Below, one piece after another: positions 52,966-62,343 of a DNA stretch of 64,000 bases. The first letter of the stretch is position 1; every line of letters begins with the position of its first letter. The notes beneath the pieces are model-generated. The model did not search any database. It saw nothing but the letters and a program-made list of their open reading frames with translations, and was not told the DNA's origin. Where the stretch lies: the NCBI GenBank assembly GCA_035441325.1, contig DAOROA010000020.1, positions 9,221-73,220 on the forward strand, written 5' to 3'. The DNA comes from Competibacter_A sp002352125. Its GTDB lineage: Bacteria; Pseudomonadota; Gammaproteobacteria; Competibacterales; Competibacteraceae. Both the position numbers and the translations under genes were made by a program.

Positions 52966-53841
52966 ATGACGATGACGACGACTGCGCTGGTTCCCCGCCT
53001 GCAACATCTGCCGGTACCGGTCGACAGCCTGGAAAGCTATATCCAGGCGGTCAACCAAGTACCGATGCTGCGTGCCGAGGAAGAACAGGATCTGGCTCAG
53101 CGTTTGCGGCTGCGCAACGATCTGGCAGCAGCGCAACGGTTGATCGTGGCCCACCTGCGCTTCGTGGTGCACATCGCGCGCGGCTACATCGGTTACGGCC
53201 TGCCGCTGGGCGATCTGATCCAGGAAGGCAACGTCGGCCTGATGAAAGCGGTCAAGCGTTTCGATCCCGCGCACGGGGTGCGGTTGGTGTCGTTCGCGGT
53301 ACACTGGATTCGCGCCGAAATCCACGAATTCATTCTCCGCAACTGGCGGATCGTCAAAGTCGCTACCACCAAGGCGCAGCGCAAGCTGTTTTTCAAGCTG
53401 CGCGGCGCCAAAAAACGGCTGGGTTGGCTGAACGGCGACGAAGTCGATATGGTCGCCCGCGAGTTGGGCGTCAGTTCCGACACGGTTCTGGAGATGGAAT
53501 CCAGATTGAGCGGCTACGACGTATCGTTCGATCCGGTTCCAGATGTCGACGACGACGAGCACGAAACGTATACCCCATCGGCTTACTTGCGAGACGAGCA
53601 AGCCGATCCGGCGGATGCGCTGGAGCGGGACAACTGGGAGGAGCAAACCACCAACCGGTTGGGCGAAGCGCTGGAACGATTGGATCCGCGTAGCCGCGAC
53701 ATCGTGCAGCGCCGTTGGTTGAACGACCAGAAACCGACTCTGCACGAGTTGGCTGCCGAATACCAAGTGTCCGCCGAACGAATCAGACAACTGGAAAACA
53801 ATGCCATGAAAAAGCTGCGGGCTTGTCTATCCACCGCTTGA
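52966..53841 (+). CDS. rpoH: Heat-shock sigma factor RpoH (sigma-32)
   Basis: 291 residues from ATG 52966, with an AGGGAGA ribosome site. A GTG 13 codons upstream is in frame but lies inside the CIRCE operator. Region 2 (HLRFVVHIARGY; GLPLGDLIQEGNVGLMKAV), the RpoH box QRKLFFKLR (138-146) and region 4 (LHELAAEYQVSAERIRQLE) are all present. The UTR is short, about 23 bases from the inferred transcript start, leaving little room for the long thermosensor of E. coli rpoH. Confidence 0.96.
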   Translation: MTMTTTALVPRLQHLPVPVDSLESYIQAVNQVPMLRAEEEQDLAQRLRLRNDLAAAQRLIVAHLRFVVHIARGYIGYGLPLGDLIQEGNVGLMKAVKRFDPAHGVRLVSFAVHWIRAEIHEFILRNWRIVKVATTKAQRKLFFKLRGAKKRLGWLNGDEVDMVARELGVSSDTVLEMESRLSGYDVSFDPVPDVDDDEHETYTPSAYLRDEQADPADALERDNWEEQTTNRLGEALERLDPRSRDIVQRRWLNDQKPTLHELAAEYQVSAERIRQLENNAMKKLRACLSTA

Positions 53842-53859
53842 AAAACGGCTTTTTTTCCG

Positions 53860-53889
53860 CCCCTCGACCGCTAGCCAACGAGGGGTTTT
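53860..53889 (+). terminator. Intrinsic terminator of rpoH
   Basis: CCCCTCG (53860-53866) and CGAGGGG (53879-53885) form a perfect 7-bp stem, followed by TTTT. It begins 18 bases after the rpoH stop. Confidence 0.8.
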
Positions 53890-53935
53890 CGCTCGGTGTC
53901 GCACGGTAGCCGGCAAAGGTGGAGCAACGCAACCG

Positions 53936-54073
53936 ATGACTCTCTCGTTGAGGCAGATTCTGTTAGCCGTGGCAGTGGTCATTTTCGTGCTGGATGCCAT
54001 CAAGGCATGGCGTGTCGGTATCAATCCCTTGCCGCTGGCGCTCGCTTTTGCCTTCGGATCGTTCCTGGTTTGA
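53936..54073 (+). CDS. Small hypothetical membrane protein (45 aa)
   Basis: Starts MTLSLRQILLAVAVVIF and ends FAFGSFLV. GGTGGAG lies 11 bases upstream of the ATG. It has one strong membrane segment (about 8-23) and a second hydrophobic stretch (about 31-45) separated by AIKAWRVGINP. It lies between the rpoH terminator and the convergent ADP-ribosylglycohydrolase gene. No homology is claimed; support is the ribosome site, composition and clean boundaries. Confidence 0.55.
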   Translation: MTLSLRQILLAVAVVIFVLDAIKAWRVGINPLPLALAFAFGSFLV

Positions 54074-54128
54074 ACCGGGCGGCTGCGATCCCGCAGCGGC
54101 ACGAGAGCCGGTTTCGCCCGCTGCCGGA

Positions 54129-55058
54129 TTACGTCGATGCGCCAAGCTGCTTCTCCCACAGCCGGTCGGCGAGTTCCACGATCAAATCGCACAGCGCCAG
54201 CCGTTGCCGCCAGCTTTCCGGAATACCGGATTCACCGTAATACGCCCCCGCAATCTGGCCGCACACCGCCGCCGTGGTGTCGGCATCATCGCCCAGATTG
54301 ACCGCTCTTAGAATCGCGTCCCGAAAATTATCGGCGTGCAGGAAGCACCACAGCGCCGCCTCCAGCGATTCCACCACGTAGCCGCTACCACGAATCTCGT
54401 TTTCCGATTTGCCGCGATAATCGCCGCGAGCGATGGCGTCCAGATTGGGAGAGAGCACCGGCGCCCAATCCGCTGGAAAGTGCGCGCCGAACAGAACGGC
54501 GTCCTTGTCCTCGCCCGCCAGCGCCTTGTATAGCATCGCGCCGAATAACTGGCTGGCCTGGATGCATTCGGCGGCGGCGTGAGTGGTGCGGGAACTGTCG
54601 CCGGACAGCTCGACGCTTAGCCGCCAGTCGGGAAAGGCGAACAAAGGGATCGGCGCCAGCCGCATGATGCAACCATTGCCGGCACTAGCAGGATGGGTAG
54701 AACCGCTATAGGGCTCGCCGCTTCGATCGAATTGGGAAAGCGCCGCCCGCGTCGTATTACCGATATCGAAACAGTAGCCGGTGCTGCTCAGGTAACCATC
54801 CCGATACCAGCGCCAATAGCGCTCCATCTGGTCGCGCGGGTCAAAGTGACCGACCTCGACCAAGCTGCTGGCCAAGCACAACGCCATGCTGGTGTCGTCG
54901 GTCCACTGGCCGGGCCGAAGTCGAAACACGCCGCCCCCGACCATGTCGGTGACGAGTGGAAAGCTGCCGCGCGGCTGGAATTCGGCGGCGACGCCGACGG
55001 CGTCGCCGCAGCCCAGTCCCAGCAGGCAGCCGCGAAAGCGGTCAAGTCCAGCGAGCAC
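54129..55058 (-). CDS. ADP-ribosylglycohydrolase family protein
   Basis: 309 residues of the ARH/DraG fold. The dinuclear metal ligands are visible: GDAVGVAAEF near the N-terminus, WTDDTSMA (T53, D54, D55) and, near the C-terminus, LGDDADTTAAV. The family removes ADP-ribose from proteins or small molecules. No draT is nearby, so nitrogenase regulation is not indicated. It lies 24 bases after a conserved unknown gene, probably in one operon. Confidence 0.9.
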   Translation of the reverse strand: MLAGLDRFRGCLLGLGCGDAVGVAAEFQPRGSFPLVTDMVGGGVFRLRPGQWTDDTSMALCLASSLVEVGHFDPRDQMERYWRWYRDGYLSSTGYCFDIGNTTRAALSQFDRSGEPYSGSTHPASAGNGCIMRLAPIPLFAFPDWRLSVELSGDSSRTTHAAAECIQASQLFGAMLYKALAGEDKDAVLFGAHFPADWAPVLSPNLDAIARGDYRGKSENEIRGSGYVVESLEAALWCFLHADNFRDAILRAVNLGDDADTTAAVCGQIAGAYYGESGIPESWRQRLALCDLIVELADRLWEKQLGAST

Positions 55059-55082
55059 GCGAAAGTTCCTGTTTCGGGCGAA

Positions 55083-56147
55083 TCAAATGGTAGTGAGTCT
55101 GGGCCGGCCGCCCAAGTAAAGCAAGCGATTCGCCTCGTCGTAAAAATCCGGCCGCGGCAGCAATTCATCGCTCGGAAAGCGGATGAACATCGCCGTAATC
55201 CGGCGGTCCTTCCCCAGCAGCACATCGTCGAACGTCAGCGTGTTGGCGTTGCGGGACGAGCCTTTGTCCACCTTGATGTTCATGTGGTCCAGGGTCATGG
55301 AAATCCGATCCAGACGCAGGTGTTTTTCGGGCTCGCGCAAGGTGACCACCACCTTGGCGAGATGATCGTCGAGCGTCGCCGAATCGGCACGAATCTGGCC
55401 TAGCTCGATTTCGATTTCGCGAAGCCTTTTGTCGATGCTGGCCGGCGTGCTCAAGTTAGCGGCTTGCGGATCCAGTAGCGGCTCCAGGGCGGTGTTCGCT
55501 CCTCGCAGCAGCTTGGTTTTTTTTTGGAGCAGTTGCCGCTGCTGTTGTTCGAGCTGCTGTTTTTGGGTGCGGACCGCAACCAGGCGATCCAGCGCCGCCT
55601 CGATCAGATAATCGAACGCCCGTTTTTTGACCTCCCGCCGGGTTTTGGTTTCGCTGCCAGCCGGAAAAGCGATGTGATGATTGTGGAAATTGACGGTGAT
55701 TTGGGGCACATCCCGTCGGATCATGTTGCCCTCTAAGGCGACGCCGAGAACGTTTTTTTCGATCCGCTCGGTTCGAAGCACGGCGTATAAATCGGTGGGC
55801 AAGCCGCCGCCGATCCGCTGGCGATAGTGATGCAATTCCTTACCGAAGCTTAAAATTTCCTGCAAGTGACGGGTGGAGGTAAACAGCGCGCGCAGCCGGG
55901 GATCTGCCGTGAAGCTGTGGCTACGGATTTCGACCGGAGGCGGTAGAGCGTCCACCAGCTCGATCACGTATTCAATGGCACGCTCGACGGCGGGCCAAAG
56001 CCTTTTCCGATAATGGCGCACCATTCGCAGGCGCGGATCGGTACCGTCCACCACCCGTTCGATAGCACCCCGGATCAGGGCCGGATCGAATTTGCCCGAT
56101 TGATTGGGCGTTGCCGAAAAAATGGATTGCAACAAGCGGAGTACCAT
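55083..56147 (-). CDS. Conserved hypothetical protein with coiled coil
   Basis: 354 residues from ATG 56147; upstream in-frame codons look non-coding. No signal peptide or membrane segment. An N-terminal helical part (FDPALIRGAIERVVDGTDPRL) is followed by a beta-rich middle (DVPQITVNFHNHHIAFPAG) and a long Gln/Lys-rich coiled coil (RTQKQQLEQQQRQLLQKKTK, about 195-215). The C-terminus contains LTFDDVLLGKDRRITAMFIRFPS. I do not recognise the family. Its operon partner is the ADP-ribosylglycohydrolase. Confidence 0.75.
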   Translation of the reverse strand: MVLRLLQSIFSATPNQSGKFDPALIRGAIERVVDGTDPRLRMVRHYRKRLWPAVERAIEYVIELVDALPPPVEIRSHSFTADPRLRALFTSTRHLQEILSFGKELHHYRQRIGGGLPTDLYAVLRTERIEKNVLGVALEGNMIRRDVPQITVNFHNHHIAFPAGSETKTRREVKKRAFDYLIEAALDRLVAVRTQKQQLEQQQRQLLQKKTKLLRGANTALEPLLDPQAANLSTPASIDKRLREIEIELGQIRADSATLDDHLAKVVVTLREPEKHLRLDRISMTLDHMNIKVDKGSSRNANTLTFDDVLLGKDRRITAMFIRFPSDELLPRPDFYDEANRLLYLGGRPRLTTI

Positions 56148-56276
56148 AACTTTGCCAATCTCGCTAACTCCGGCCCGGTGTGGCGCAGGTTCTAAGGTTT
56201 CCGAGGAACGCGATTCGAAATGATCGCAAGGTTTGCATCCTACGATTATGGTCAGGATTCGCCACAACTCAATGCG

Positions 56277-56321
56277 CCCTCGCTCCCGGTCCCGCCGCAA
56301 AGGCGGGAACGATGGCGAGGG
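56277..56321. repeat. Two-tier GC hairpin upstream of the conserved unknown
   Basis: Outer arms CCCTCGC (56277-56283) and GCGAGGG (56315-56321), inner arms TCCCGCC (56290-56296) and GGCGGGA (56302-56308), separated by symmetric 6-base internal loops. Between the OpgD-type gene and the conserved unknown gene, both minus strand. Confidence 0.45.
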
Positions 56322-56368
56322 GTGGCGGTTATCGGGAAGGGAAAAACGAATGACGAGGATTAGGCCGG

Positions 56369-57946
56369 TCAACCCCGAGGGGGCGGCGGCGACCACTGGT
56401 AGAGCCAGGTTTCGCTGAGTGCTCCGGTGGCATCGCGCAGAAAACAGCGCAAATCGACCGGTTCGCTGCCGCTGGCGCTCAAATCGAAATGGCAACGCCA
56501 CAGTTCCGATTCGTGGAGCCGATGGGCAGCCACATCGCGTAGCTCCCCGCGCGAGGCGGCGACCACCGCTTCCACCGAGGCGGTCTCGGGCAATTGGGCC
56601 AACGGTCCACCCTGAAAATCGAGCACGAACTTGCGTAGCGGTCCGGCGAGTTTCTCGCCGGGAACACCCCCGATGCCGACACGGGTAGCAACCACTTCGG
56701 CGACGGTGGGCCGGGCCGGTGGTTGTGCGCCCCAATATAGGCGGTAATTGAAAGCCAACTCACGATCGGGTTGCGCGGGCTCCACCGGATTCCAGAAGGC
56801 GACGATGTTGTCGAGTGTTTCGTCGGCGGTCGGCAGCTCGATCAATTGCACCGCACCCCGGCCCCAGTTGCCAAGCGGTTCCACCCACAGCGACGGCCGT
56901 TTGTTATAGAACGCACCATCATCCTGATAATGATCGAAATTTCGATCACGTTGCAGCAGGCCGAAGCCGCGAGGATTATCGTCTACGAAGGAATTAACCC
57001 GGATGTAATGCGGATTTAGCAACGGTCGCCAAATCCATTCGCCGGTACCAGACCACAGAGCCAGCCCGTCGGAATCGTGAATCTCCGGGCGGTAGTCGTC
57101 GGCGATGCGCCGGTCGTTCTCGCCGCACTGGTACATCGAAGTCATCGGCGCGATACCCAACCGTTCGATGGGGCGACGCGGGAAGAGATGGCTTTCGACC
57201 TCCATAATCGTGGTGTCGCCTGGCGTGACGACGAAGCTGTAAGCGCCGGTGATGCTCGGGCTGTCGAGCAAAGCATGCAGGGTCAAAGCCGTTGCATCCA
57301 TCGCCGGGCGTTCCAGCCAAAAGCTACCGAAAGTAGGAAATTCCTCCGGGTGATCCATCGCGGTGTTGATCGCCAGACCACGAGCAGAGAGGCCGTATTG
57401 CTTGCTGGCACCGACGGCGCGGAAGTAGCTGGCGCCGAGGAAGGAGAACATGTCCCGGTCCCAGTCGGCGCGGCTGTTGACCCGGAAACCGGCAAAGCCG
57501 AGATCGCCTACTTGTTCGGGGATTCTGTCCTTGACTCGGGGACCGTATTTGAACATTTCCGGCGAAAAAATGACCGGCCGGGCGATGCCGTCGGCGACTT
57601 CGTAAAGGTTGACCGGATGGTGGAAATACAAACCCAGATGGAAGAATCGCGCCTGAAACGGTAGTTCGCCGCCCGCCCACAGCGAATGATCGATGCGAAA
57701 ATTGTTGAGGGCTTGGTAGTCGTCCCAAGTCATGGCGGCCAACCACGGCGGTCGGGCATCGGTGGGTGCGATGTACGGTTCTCGGGCAAGCCGCTGAGCA
57801 GTTTCTCGCAGCCAATCCTTGCCGAACGGCTGGCCGGTGGTTTGAGAAAGTTTATCTTTGGTAGGTGTCGCGCGAATCGGAGGGGCCGGCAATATTCCGC
57901 AAGCGGCCAATCCCAGCAACCGCATCAAGAACTCCCGTCGTATCAT
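56369..57946 (-). CDS. Periplasmic glucan biosynthesis protein OpgD/OpgG family
   Basis: 525 residues with a twin-arginine signal (MIRREFLMRLLGLAAC), as in OpgD (MdoD). The MdoG domain covers most of the protein (YQALNNFRIDHSLW; LGLYFHHPVNLYEV; FAGFRVN; SMYQCGENDRR; FGLLQRDRNFDHYQD) with a C-terminal Ig-like domain. These proteins shape osmoregulated periplasmic glucans. The Tat signal favours OpgD; no opgH is in the window. Confidence 0.9.
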   Translation of the reverse strand: MIRREFLMRLLGLAACGILPAPPIRATPTKDKLSQTTGQPFGKDWLRETAQRLAREPYIAPTDARPPWLAAMTWDDYQALNNFRIDHSLWAGGELPFQARFFHLGLYFHHPVNLYEVADGIARPVIFSPEMFKYGPRVKDRIPEQVGDLGFAGFRVNSRADWDRDMFSFLGASYFRAVGASKQYGLSARGLAINTAMDHPEEFPTFGSFWLERPAMDATALTLHALLDSPSITGAYSFVVTPGDTTIMEVESHLFPRRPIERLGIAPMTSMYQCGENDRRIADDYRPEIHDSDGLALWSGTGEWIWRPLLNPHYIRVNSFVDDNPRGFGLLQRDRNFDHYQDDGAFYNKRPSLWVEPLGNWGRGAVQLIELPTADETLDNIVAFWNPVEPAQPDRELAFNYRLYWGAQPPARPTVAEVVATRVGIGGVPGEKLAGPLRKFVLDFQGGPLAQLPETASVEAVVAASRGELRDVAAHRLHESELWRCHFDLSASGSEPVDLRCFLRDATGALSETWLYQWSPPPPRG

Positions 57947-58177
57947 GATCCTCGTCGCAACCCGTCATTGTTGTTTGTGGGAGCGAAGATTATAACGCTC
58001 GCGCGACCCATCGAGGCTTTGCTTAGGACGAGACGGTTTCGCCGGAAGCGACGCGGCACCGCACCGCTATAAAGTGAAGCCAAAAACGGGCTCCGAGATG
58101 TTTCGATCTAGCTCCTCTCGCGGCTATCATGAAATCCGTGCAAAAGTTTTCGCTCACTTGAGCCGAGGAGTTACCGC

Positions 58178-59134
58178 ATGGCCGGCACCAGTTTGTTAGC
58201 CTTGATCGACGACATCGCCACGGTGCTGGACGACGTGGCACTGATGACCAAAGTAGCCGCAAAGAAAACCGTCGGGGTTTTAGGGGACGATTTGGCGCTA
58301 AATGCCGAGCAGGTCTCCGGAGTGCGCGCGGAGCGGGAGCTGCCGGTCGTGTGGGCGGTGGCCAAAGGATCGATGAAAAACAAGCTGATCCTGGTGCCGG
58401 CGGCGATCCTGATCACGGCGGTGGCACCGTGGGTGATCACCCCGCTCCTGATGGTGGGCGGCGCGTATCTGTGTTTCGAAGGCTTCGAGAAGCTCGCGCA
58501 CAAATTCCTGCACGACAAGGCCGATGTCGAGGCGGAGCACGCTGCGGAAGCGAAGGCGCTCGGCGATCCCGCCGTGGATTTAGTGGCGTTCGAACGAGAA
58601 AAAATCCGGGGCGCGATCCGCACCGATTTTATCCTCTCTGCCGAAATCGTGGTGATCGCCTTGGGCACCGTGCAAGAAGCACCCTTCGTCACTCAGGTAG
58701 CCGTGATCGCCAGCGTTGCCGTCATGATGACGGTCGGCGTATACGGTTTGGTAGCTGGCATCGTGAAGCTGGACGATGCGGGGCTGCATCTCGCAAAGGA
58801 TACTGCGGCCAACGCCTGGAGCAGCTTCAAGCGCGCTTTGGGCCAGGGCATCTTGCGGATTGCGCCGTATTTGATGAAGTCGCTGTCCGTCGTCGGCACG
58901 GTGGCTATGTTTTTGGTGGGCGGCGGTATTTTGATGCACGGCTTACCCTATGCGCACGAAATACTGCGTCACGCGGAAGAGATGATTGGTCATTTACCCG
59001 GCATCGGTGAGGTATTGGTGACCATCGCACCCGCGCTATTGAACACATTGGCAGGAATCATCGTGGGCGGTTTGGTACTGCTGGGAGTTAAAAAGGTAAC
59101 GGCCGTCTTCGAGAAATCGAAGAAAGCTGTCTGA
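58178..59134 (+). CDS. DUF808 (YedI-like) inner-membrane protein
   Basis: 318 residues with about six membrane segments and the DUF808 signature at the N-terminus (LLALIDDIATVLDDVALMTKVAAKKT). Other conserved runs are GVLGDDLALNAEQVSG and MLVGGAYLCFEGFEK-like GGAYLCFEGFEKLAHK. Function unknown. Preceded by an AGGAGT-like ribosome site and isolated from neighbours. Confidence 0.9.
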   Translation: MAGTSLLALIDDIATVLDDVALMTKVAAKKTVGVLGDDLALNAEQVSGVRAERELPVVWAVAKGSMKNKLILVPAAILITAVAPWVITPLLMVGGAYLCFEGFEKLAHKFLHDKADVEAEHAAEAKALGDPAVDLVAFEREKIRGAIRTDFILSAEIVVIALGTVQEAPFVTQVAVIASVAVMMTVGVYGLVAGIVKLDDAGLHLAKDTAANAWSSFKRALGQGILRIAPYLMKSLSVVGTVAMFLVGGGILMHGLPYAHEILRHAEEMIGHLPGIGEVLVTIAPALLNTLAGIIVGGLVLLGVKKVTAVFEKSKKAV

Positions 59135-59233
59135 TTTCGGAACGTTTCGACTCGGGTCATTCCGGGATGCCCTATCGCCCCGGCCGAAGGTGCGCGAAAA
59201 CCGATTTTCACCTGACGAAACACGCATAAGCTC

Positions 59234-62200
59234 ATGCTCGTCCTACATGCCGCGTTTCATAAAAGTTGCCTGCATCTGTGGGGCGAATCGACTCCACAAG
59301 AGGAAGAGCCGACAAAATCCAGACAGGAAACCACCGAAACCACCGAAACCTACCTCTATCGCACCGGGATTCCGGCGCTGCGGGACAGCTTGGCTCAAAC
59401 CGGTTTCTCGCTTCAAACCGACGGCCAAGCCACTAGAGAACAAACGATCTGGCTACCCACGCAAGGCGGCGTGCCGCTCCCGTCTTCGCCGCTGGTGGCC
59501 GAACCGCCCAAATCCCGCAAACCGCCCACCCTGGCGCCCTGGAAAATTCCCGCCTTGGCGCTGACCGCCGCCGATACCGTCAACCTGCTCGCGACGGTTC
59601 GGGATCGATCCGCGCTGGCGCCGGGCGTGGTCGCGGGCGACGATCTGCGCTACTGGAGCGAAGCCCTGAGACTGGCCAGCGCTCTGGTCTATCGCCAACA
59701 CGTACTGCCCGATCTGATAGAACGAGGACGAGGAGCCTATCGGGCCTGCTGGACGCCGGTGTTCGTGGGCGAAGACGGCGCCCGGCTGGAACGCCTCGCT
59801 CGCGCCATGCCACCCGCCGCTCGCGCCATCGGCGCCGATCATCGCGCCCTTCCGGATACGGCGCCCCGCGACGTGTTGCGAACATTCCTCGCTTGGATCG
59901 CCGACCATTTGGTTCGGCAGTCAGCCGCTTTCCCAACCGCCAAGCGGGTTGGAACGATTTCGGCCAGCCTGCACGGGCAATGGCTTCGAGCGTTGCGGCA
60001 ACCCGATGGCGCGCTGGAAGGCGACAAGGCAGAACTGCGGCAATTGGCAAAGCAAATCCGCGACTGGCAGCGGCCGTTGTTGCGGCTGGTCAACGCTCCG
60101 TATCGTCTGTGTTTTCGCCTGGAGGAACCGGGACCCGACGAAGAGGATGGGACTGCGTTGTTCTTCCCCGACGCCGCCACGGAATGGCGGGTTCACTATC
60201 TGCTGCAAGCGCGAGAAGACCCCAGCCTGCTCGTTTCCGCCGAGGCGGTGTGGAAACCGAAACGGGGTACCGGCGAGGGTTTGAAAACTTTGGGGCCGAA
60301 AGCGCGGGAAGGATTGCTGGCGTCGCTGGGACAGGCGGCGTCCCTGTGCCCAGCCGTCGAAACCAGCCTAAACGAATCGGCGCCGGTCGGGTACGCGCTG
60401 GATACCGAAGGGGCATTTTGCTTTCTCGGCGACGAAGCACCCTTGCTGGAACAGAACGGTTTTGGCGTTATGCTACCGGCCAGTTGGGCGGGCCGGCGCC
60501 GCGCCAAGCTGGCGGCGCGCGCCCAGGCCAAGACCCGTTTCGAATCCAAAGCGGGCATGACGCTGGATCGGGTGCTGGACGTCGAGTGGGAAATCGTGCT
60601 CGGCGACGCCGGCTTGACGCCCAAGGAACTGCTGGCGCTGGCCAAGCTCAAGGCCCCGCTGGTGCGGGTGCGCGGCCAATGGGTGCAACTGTCCGCCGCC
60701 GAAATTCAGGCGGCGCTGGCTTTGCAACAGCAGGGTGGAGCGGCGTTCGCTGGCCGCGACCTGCTGCGTCTCGCGCTCGGCGCCGACACCATCAAGGGAT
60801 TGGAGATGAAGGCTGTCAACGCCGATGGTCCGCTCGGCGAGTTGCTGGCCGGTCTGGCGCAGGGCGACCAGATCGCGCCATTGCCCCCGCCGCCGGGCCT
60901 GACCGCTACGCTCCGCCCCTATCAGCAACGCGGCTACGCCTGGCTGGAGTTTCTCACCCGCTGGGGCTTGGGCGCCTGCCTGGCCGACGACATGGGTCTG
61001 GGTAAGACGGTGCAAACCCTGGCGCTGTTGCAGCGGCTGCGGGAGGCGGGCGAATCGCGGCCGGCGCTGCTGGTCTGTCCGACCTCACTGGTCGGCAACT
61101 GGCGCAAGGAAACCTCGCGCTTCGCGCCGCAACTGCCGGTCATGATCCACCACGGCGCGGGGCGCGACAAAGGCGAAGCCTTCGCCGCGCAAGCGCAAAA
61201 CCATGCCCTGGTGTTGTCCAGCTACGGGCTGCTGCACCGGGATTTGGAATGGTTGCAAGGCGTGGACTGGGCGGCGGTGATTCTGGACGAAGCCCAGAAC
61301 ATCAAGAACGCCGAAACCAAGCAGGCTAAGGCAGCGCGGGCCTTGCGCGCCGAGCGGCGCATCGCGCTCACCGGCACGCCGGTGGAAAACAACATCGGCG
61401 ATCTCTGGTCGATCCAGGATTTTCTCAATCCCGGCTTTCTCGGCAACGCTGCCCGTTTCAAGCAGGAGTTTTTTATTCCGGTACAAGTCGAGCGCGACCA
61501 AAACGCGGTGGAACGCTTACAGCGGCTGACCGGCCCTTTCATCCTGCGCCGGCTCAAGACCGACCGCACGGTCATCCAGGATTTGCCCGACAAGCTGGAG
61601 ATGAAGGTCTATTGCACCTTGACCAAGGAGCAGGCGACCCTGTACGCCGCCGTGGTGCAACAGGCGGAAGCGGTGCTGGAAGGCATGGAGCAAGGCATCG
61701 GCCGGCGCGGCTTGGTTTTGAGCACGCTGCTGCGGCTCAAACAGGTGTGCAACCACCCCGCGCAATACTTGGCCGATCATTCGCCGGCGCCGGGTCGATC
61801 CGGCAAGCTGGCGCGGCTGACGGAGATGCTGGAGGAAATCCGGGCGGTGGACGAGCGAACCCTGATCTTCACCCAGTTCGCCGAGATGGGGCATTTGCTG
61901 CAACGGTATCTACAAGAACAATTGGCGCGAGAAGTGTTGTTCTTGCACGGCGGCTCGTCCAAAACCCAGCGCGACCGGATGGTGGATCGGTTTCAAAACG
62001 AACCGGCCGGGCCGCCGGTCTTCATCCTGTCCATCAAGGCCGGCGGCACCGGCTTGAATCTCACCCGCGCCAACCATGTGTTCCATTTCGACCGCTGGTG
62101 GAATCCGGCGGTGGAGAATCAGGCGACCGACCGCGCCTTTCGCATCGGCCAGAACCGGCAGGTGGAGGTGCACAAGTTCATCTGTCTTGGCACCGTTGAG

Positions 62201-62341
62201 GAGCGCATCGACGAATTGATCGAGCGCAAGCAATCCTTGGCCGAAAAGATCGTGGGCAGCGGCGAAAGCTGGATCACCGAACTGTCCACCGACGAGCTGA
62301 AAAACCTGTTCCGGTTGCGGGCCGAGGCAGTGGAGAATTAG
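59234..62341 (+). CDS. SNF2-family DEAD/DEAH-box helicase
   Basis: 1035 residues. A long N-terminal bacterial SNF2-associated domain (about 1-540) precedes the Swi2/Snf2 ATPase: Walker A DDMGLGKTVQTL (about 585), DEAQ box LDEAQNIKN (about 684), SLTGTPVENN-type motif III (ALTGTPVENN) and C-terminal helicase motifs GTGLNLTRA and ATDRAFRIGQNR. Probably remodels DNA-protein complexes. Two bases before the SWIM-finger gene, so co-translated. Confidence 0.93.
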   Translation: MLVLHAAFHKSCLHLWGESTPQEEEPTKSRQETTETTETYLYRTGIPALRDSLAQTGFSLQTDGQATREQTIWLPTQGGVPLPSSPLVAEPPKSRKPPTLAPWKIPALALTAADTVNLLATVRDRSALAPGVVAGDDLRYWSEALRLASALVYRQHVLPDLIERGRGAYRACWTPVFVGEDGARLERLARAMPPAARAIGADHRALPDTAPRDVLRTFLAWIADHLVRQSAAFPTAKRVGTISASLHGQWLRALRQPDGALEGDKAELRQLAKQIRDWQRPLLRLVNAPYRLCFRLEEPGPDEEDGTALFFPDAATEWRVHYLLQAREDPSLLVSAEAVWKPKRGTGEGLKTLGPKAREGLLASLGQAASLCPAVETSLNESAPVGYALDTEGAFCFLGDEAPLLEQNGFGVMLPASWAGRRRAKLAARAQAKTRFESKAGMTLDRVLDVEWEIVLGDAGLTPKELLALAKLKAPLVRVRGQWVQLSAAEIQAALALQQQGGAAFAGRDLLRLALGADTIKGLEMKAVNADGPLGELLAGLAQGDQIAPLPPPPGLTATLRPYQQRGYAWLEFLTRWGLGACLADDMGLGKTVQTLALLQRLREAGESRPALLVCPTSLVGNWRKETSRFAPQLPVMIHHGAGRDKGEAFAAQAQNHALVLSSYGLLHRDLEWLQGVDWAAVILDEAQNIKNAETKQAKAARALRAERRIALTGTPVENNIGDLWSIQDFLNPGFLGNAARFKQEFFIPVQVERDQNAVERLQRLTGPFILRRLKTDRTVIQDLPDKLEMKVYCTLTKEQATLYAAVVQQAEAVLEGMEQGIGRRGLVLSTLLRLKQVCNHPAQYLADHSPAPGRSGKLARLTEMLEEIRAVDERTLIFTQFAEMGHLLQRYLQEQLAREVLFLHGGSSKTQRDRMVDRFQNEPAGPPVFILSIKAGGTGLNLTRANHVFHFDRWWNPAVENQATDRAFRIGQNRQVEVHKFICLGTVEERIDELIERKQSLAEKIVGSGESWITELSTDELKNLFRLRAEAVEN

Positions 62342-62343
62342 GC

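Noticed and set aside
54129..55058. DraG of nitrogenase regulation
   Set aside because: No draT or nif gene in the window; only the general ADP-ribosylglycohydrolase family can be supported.
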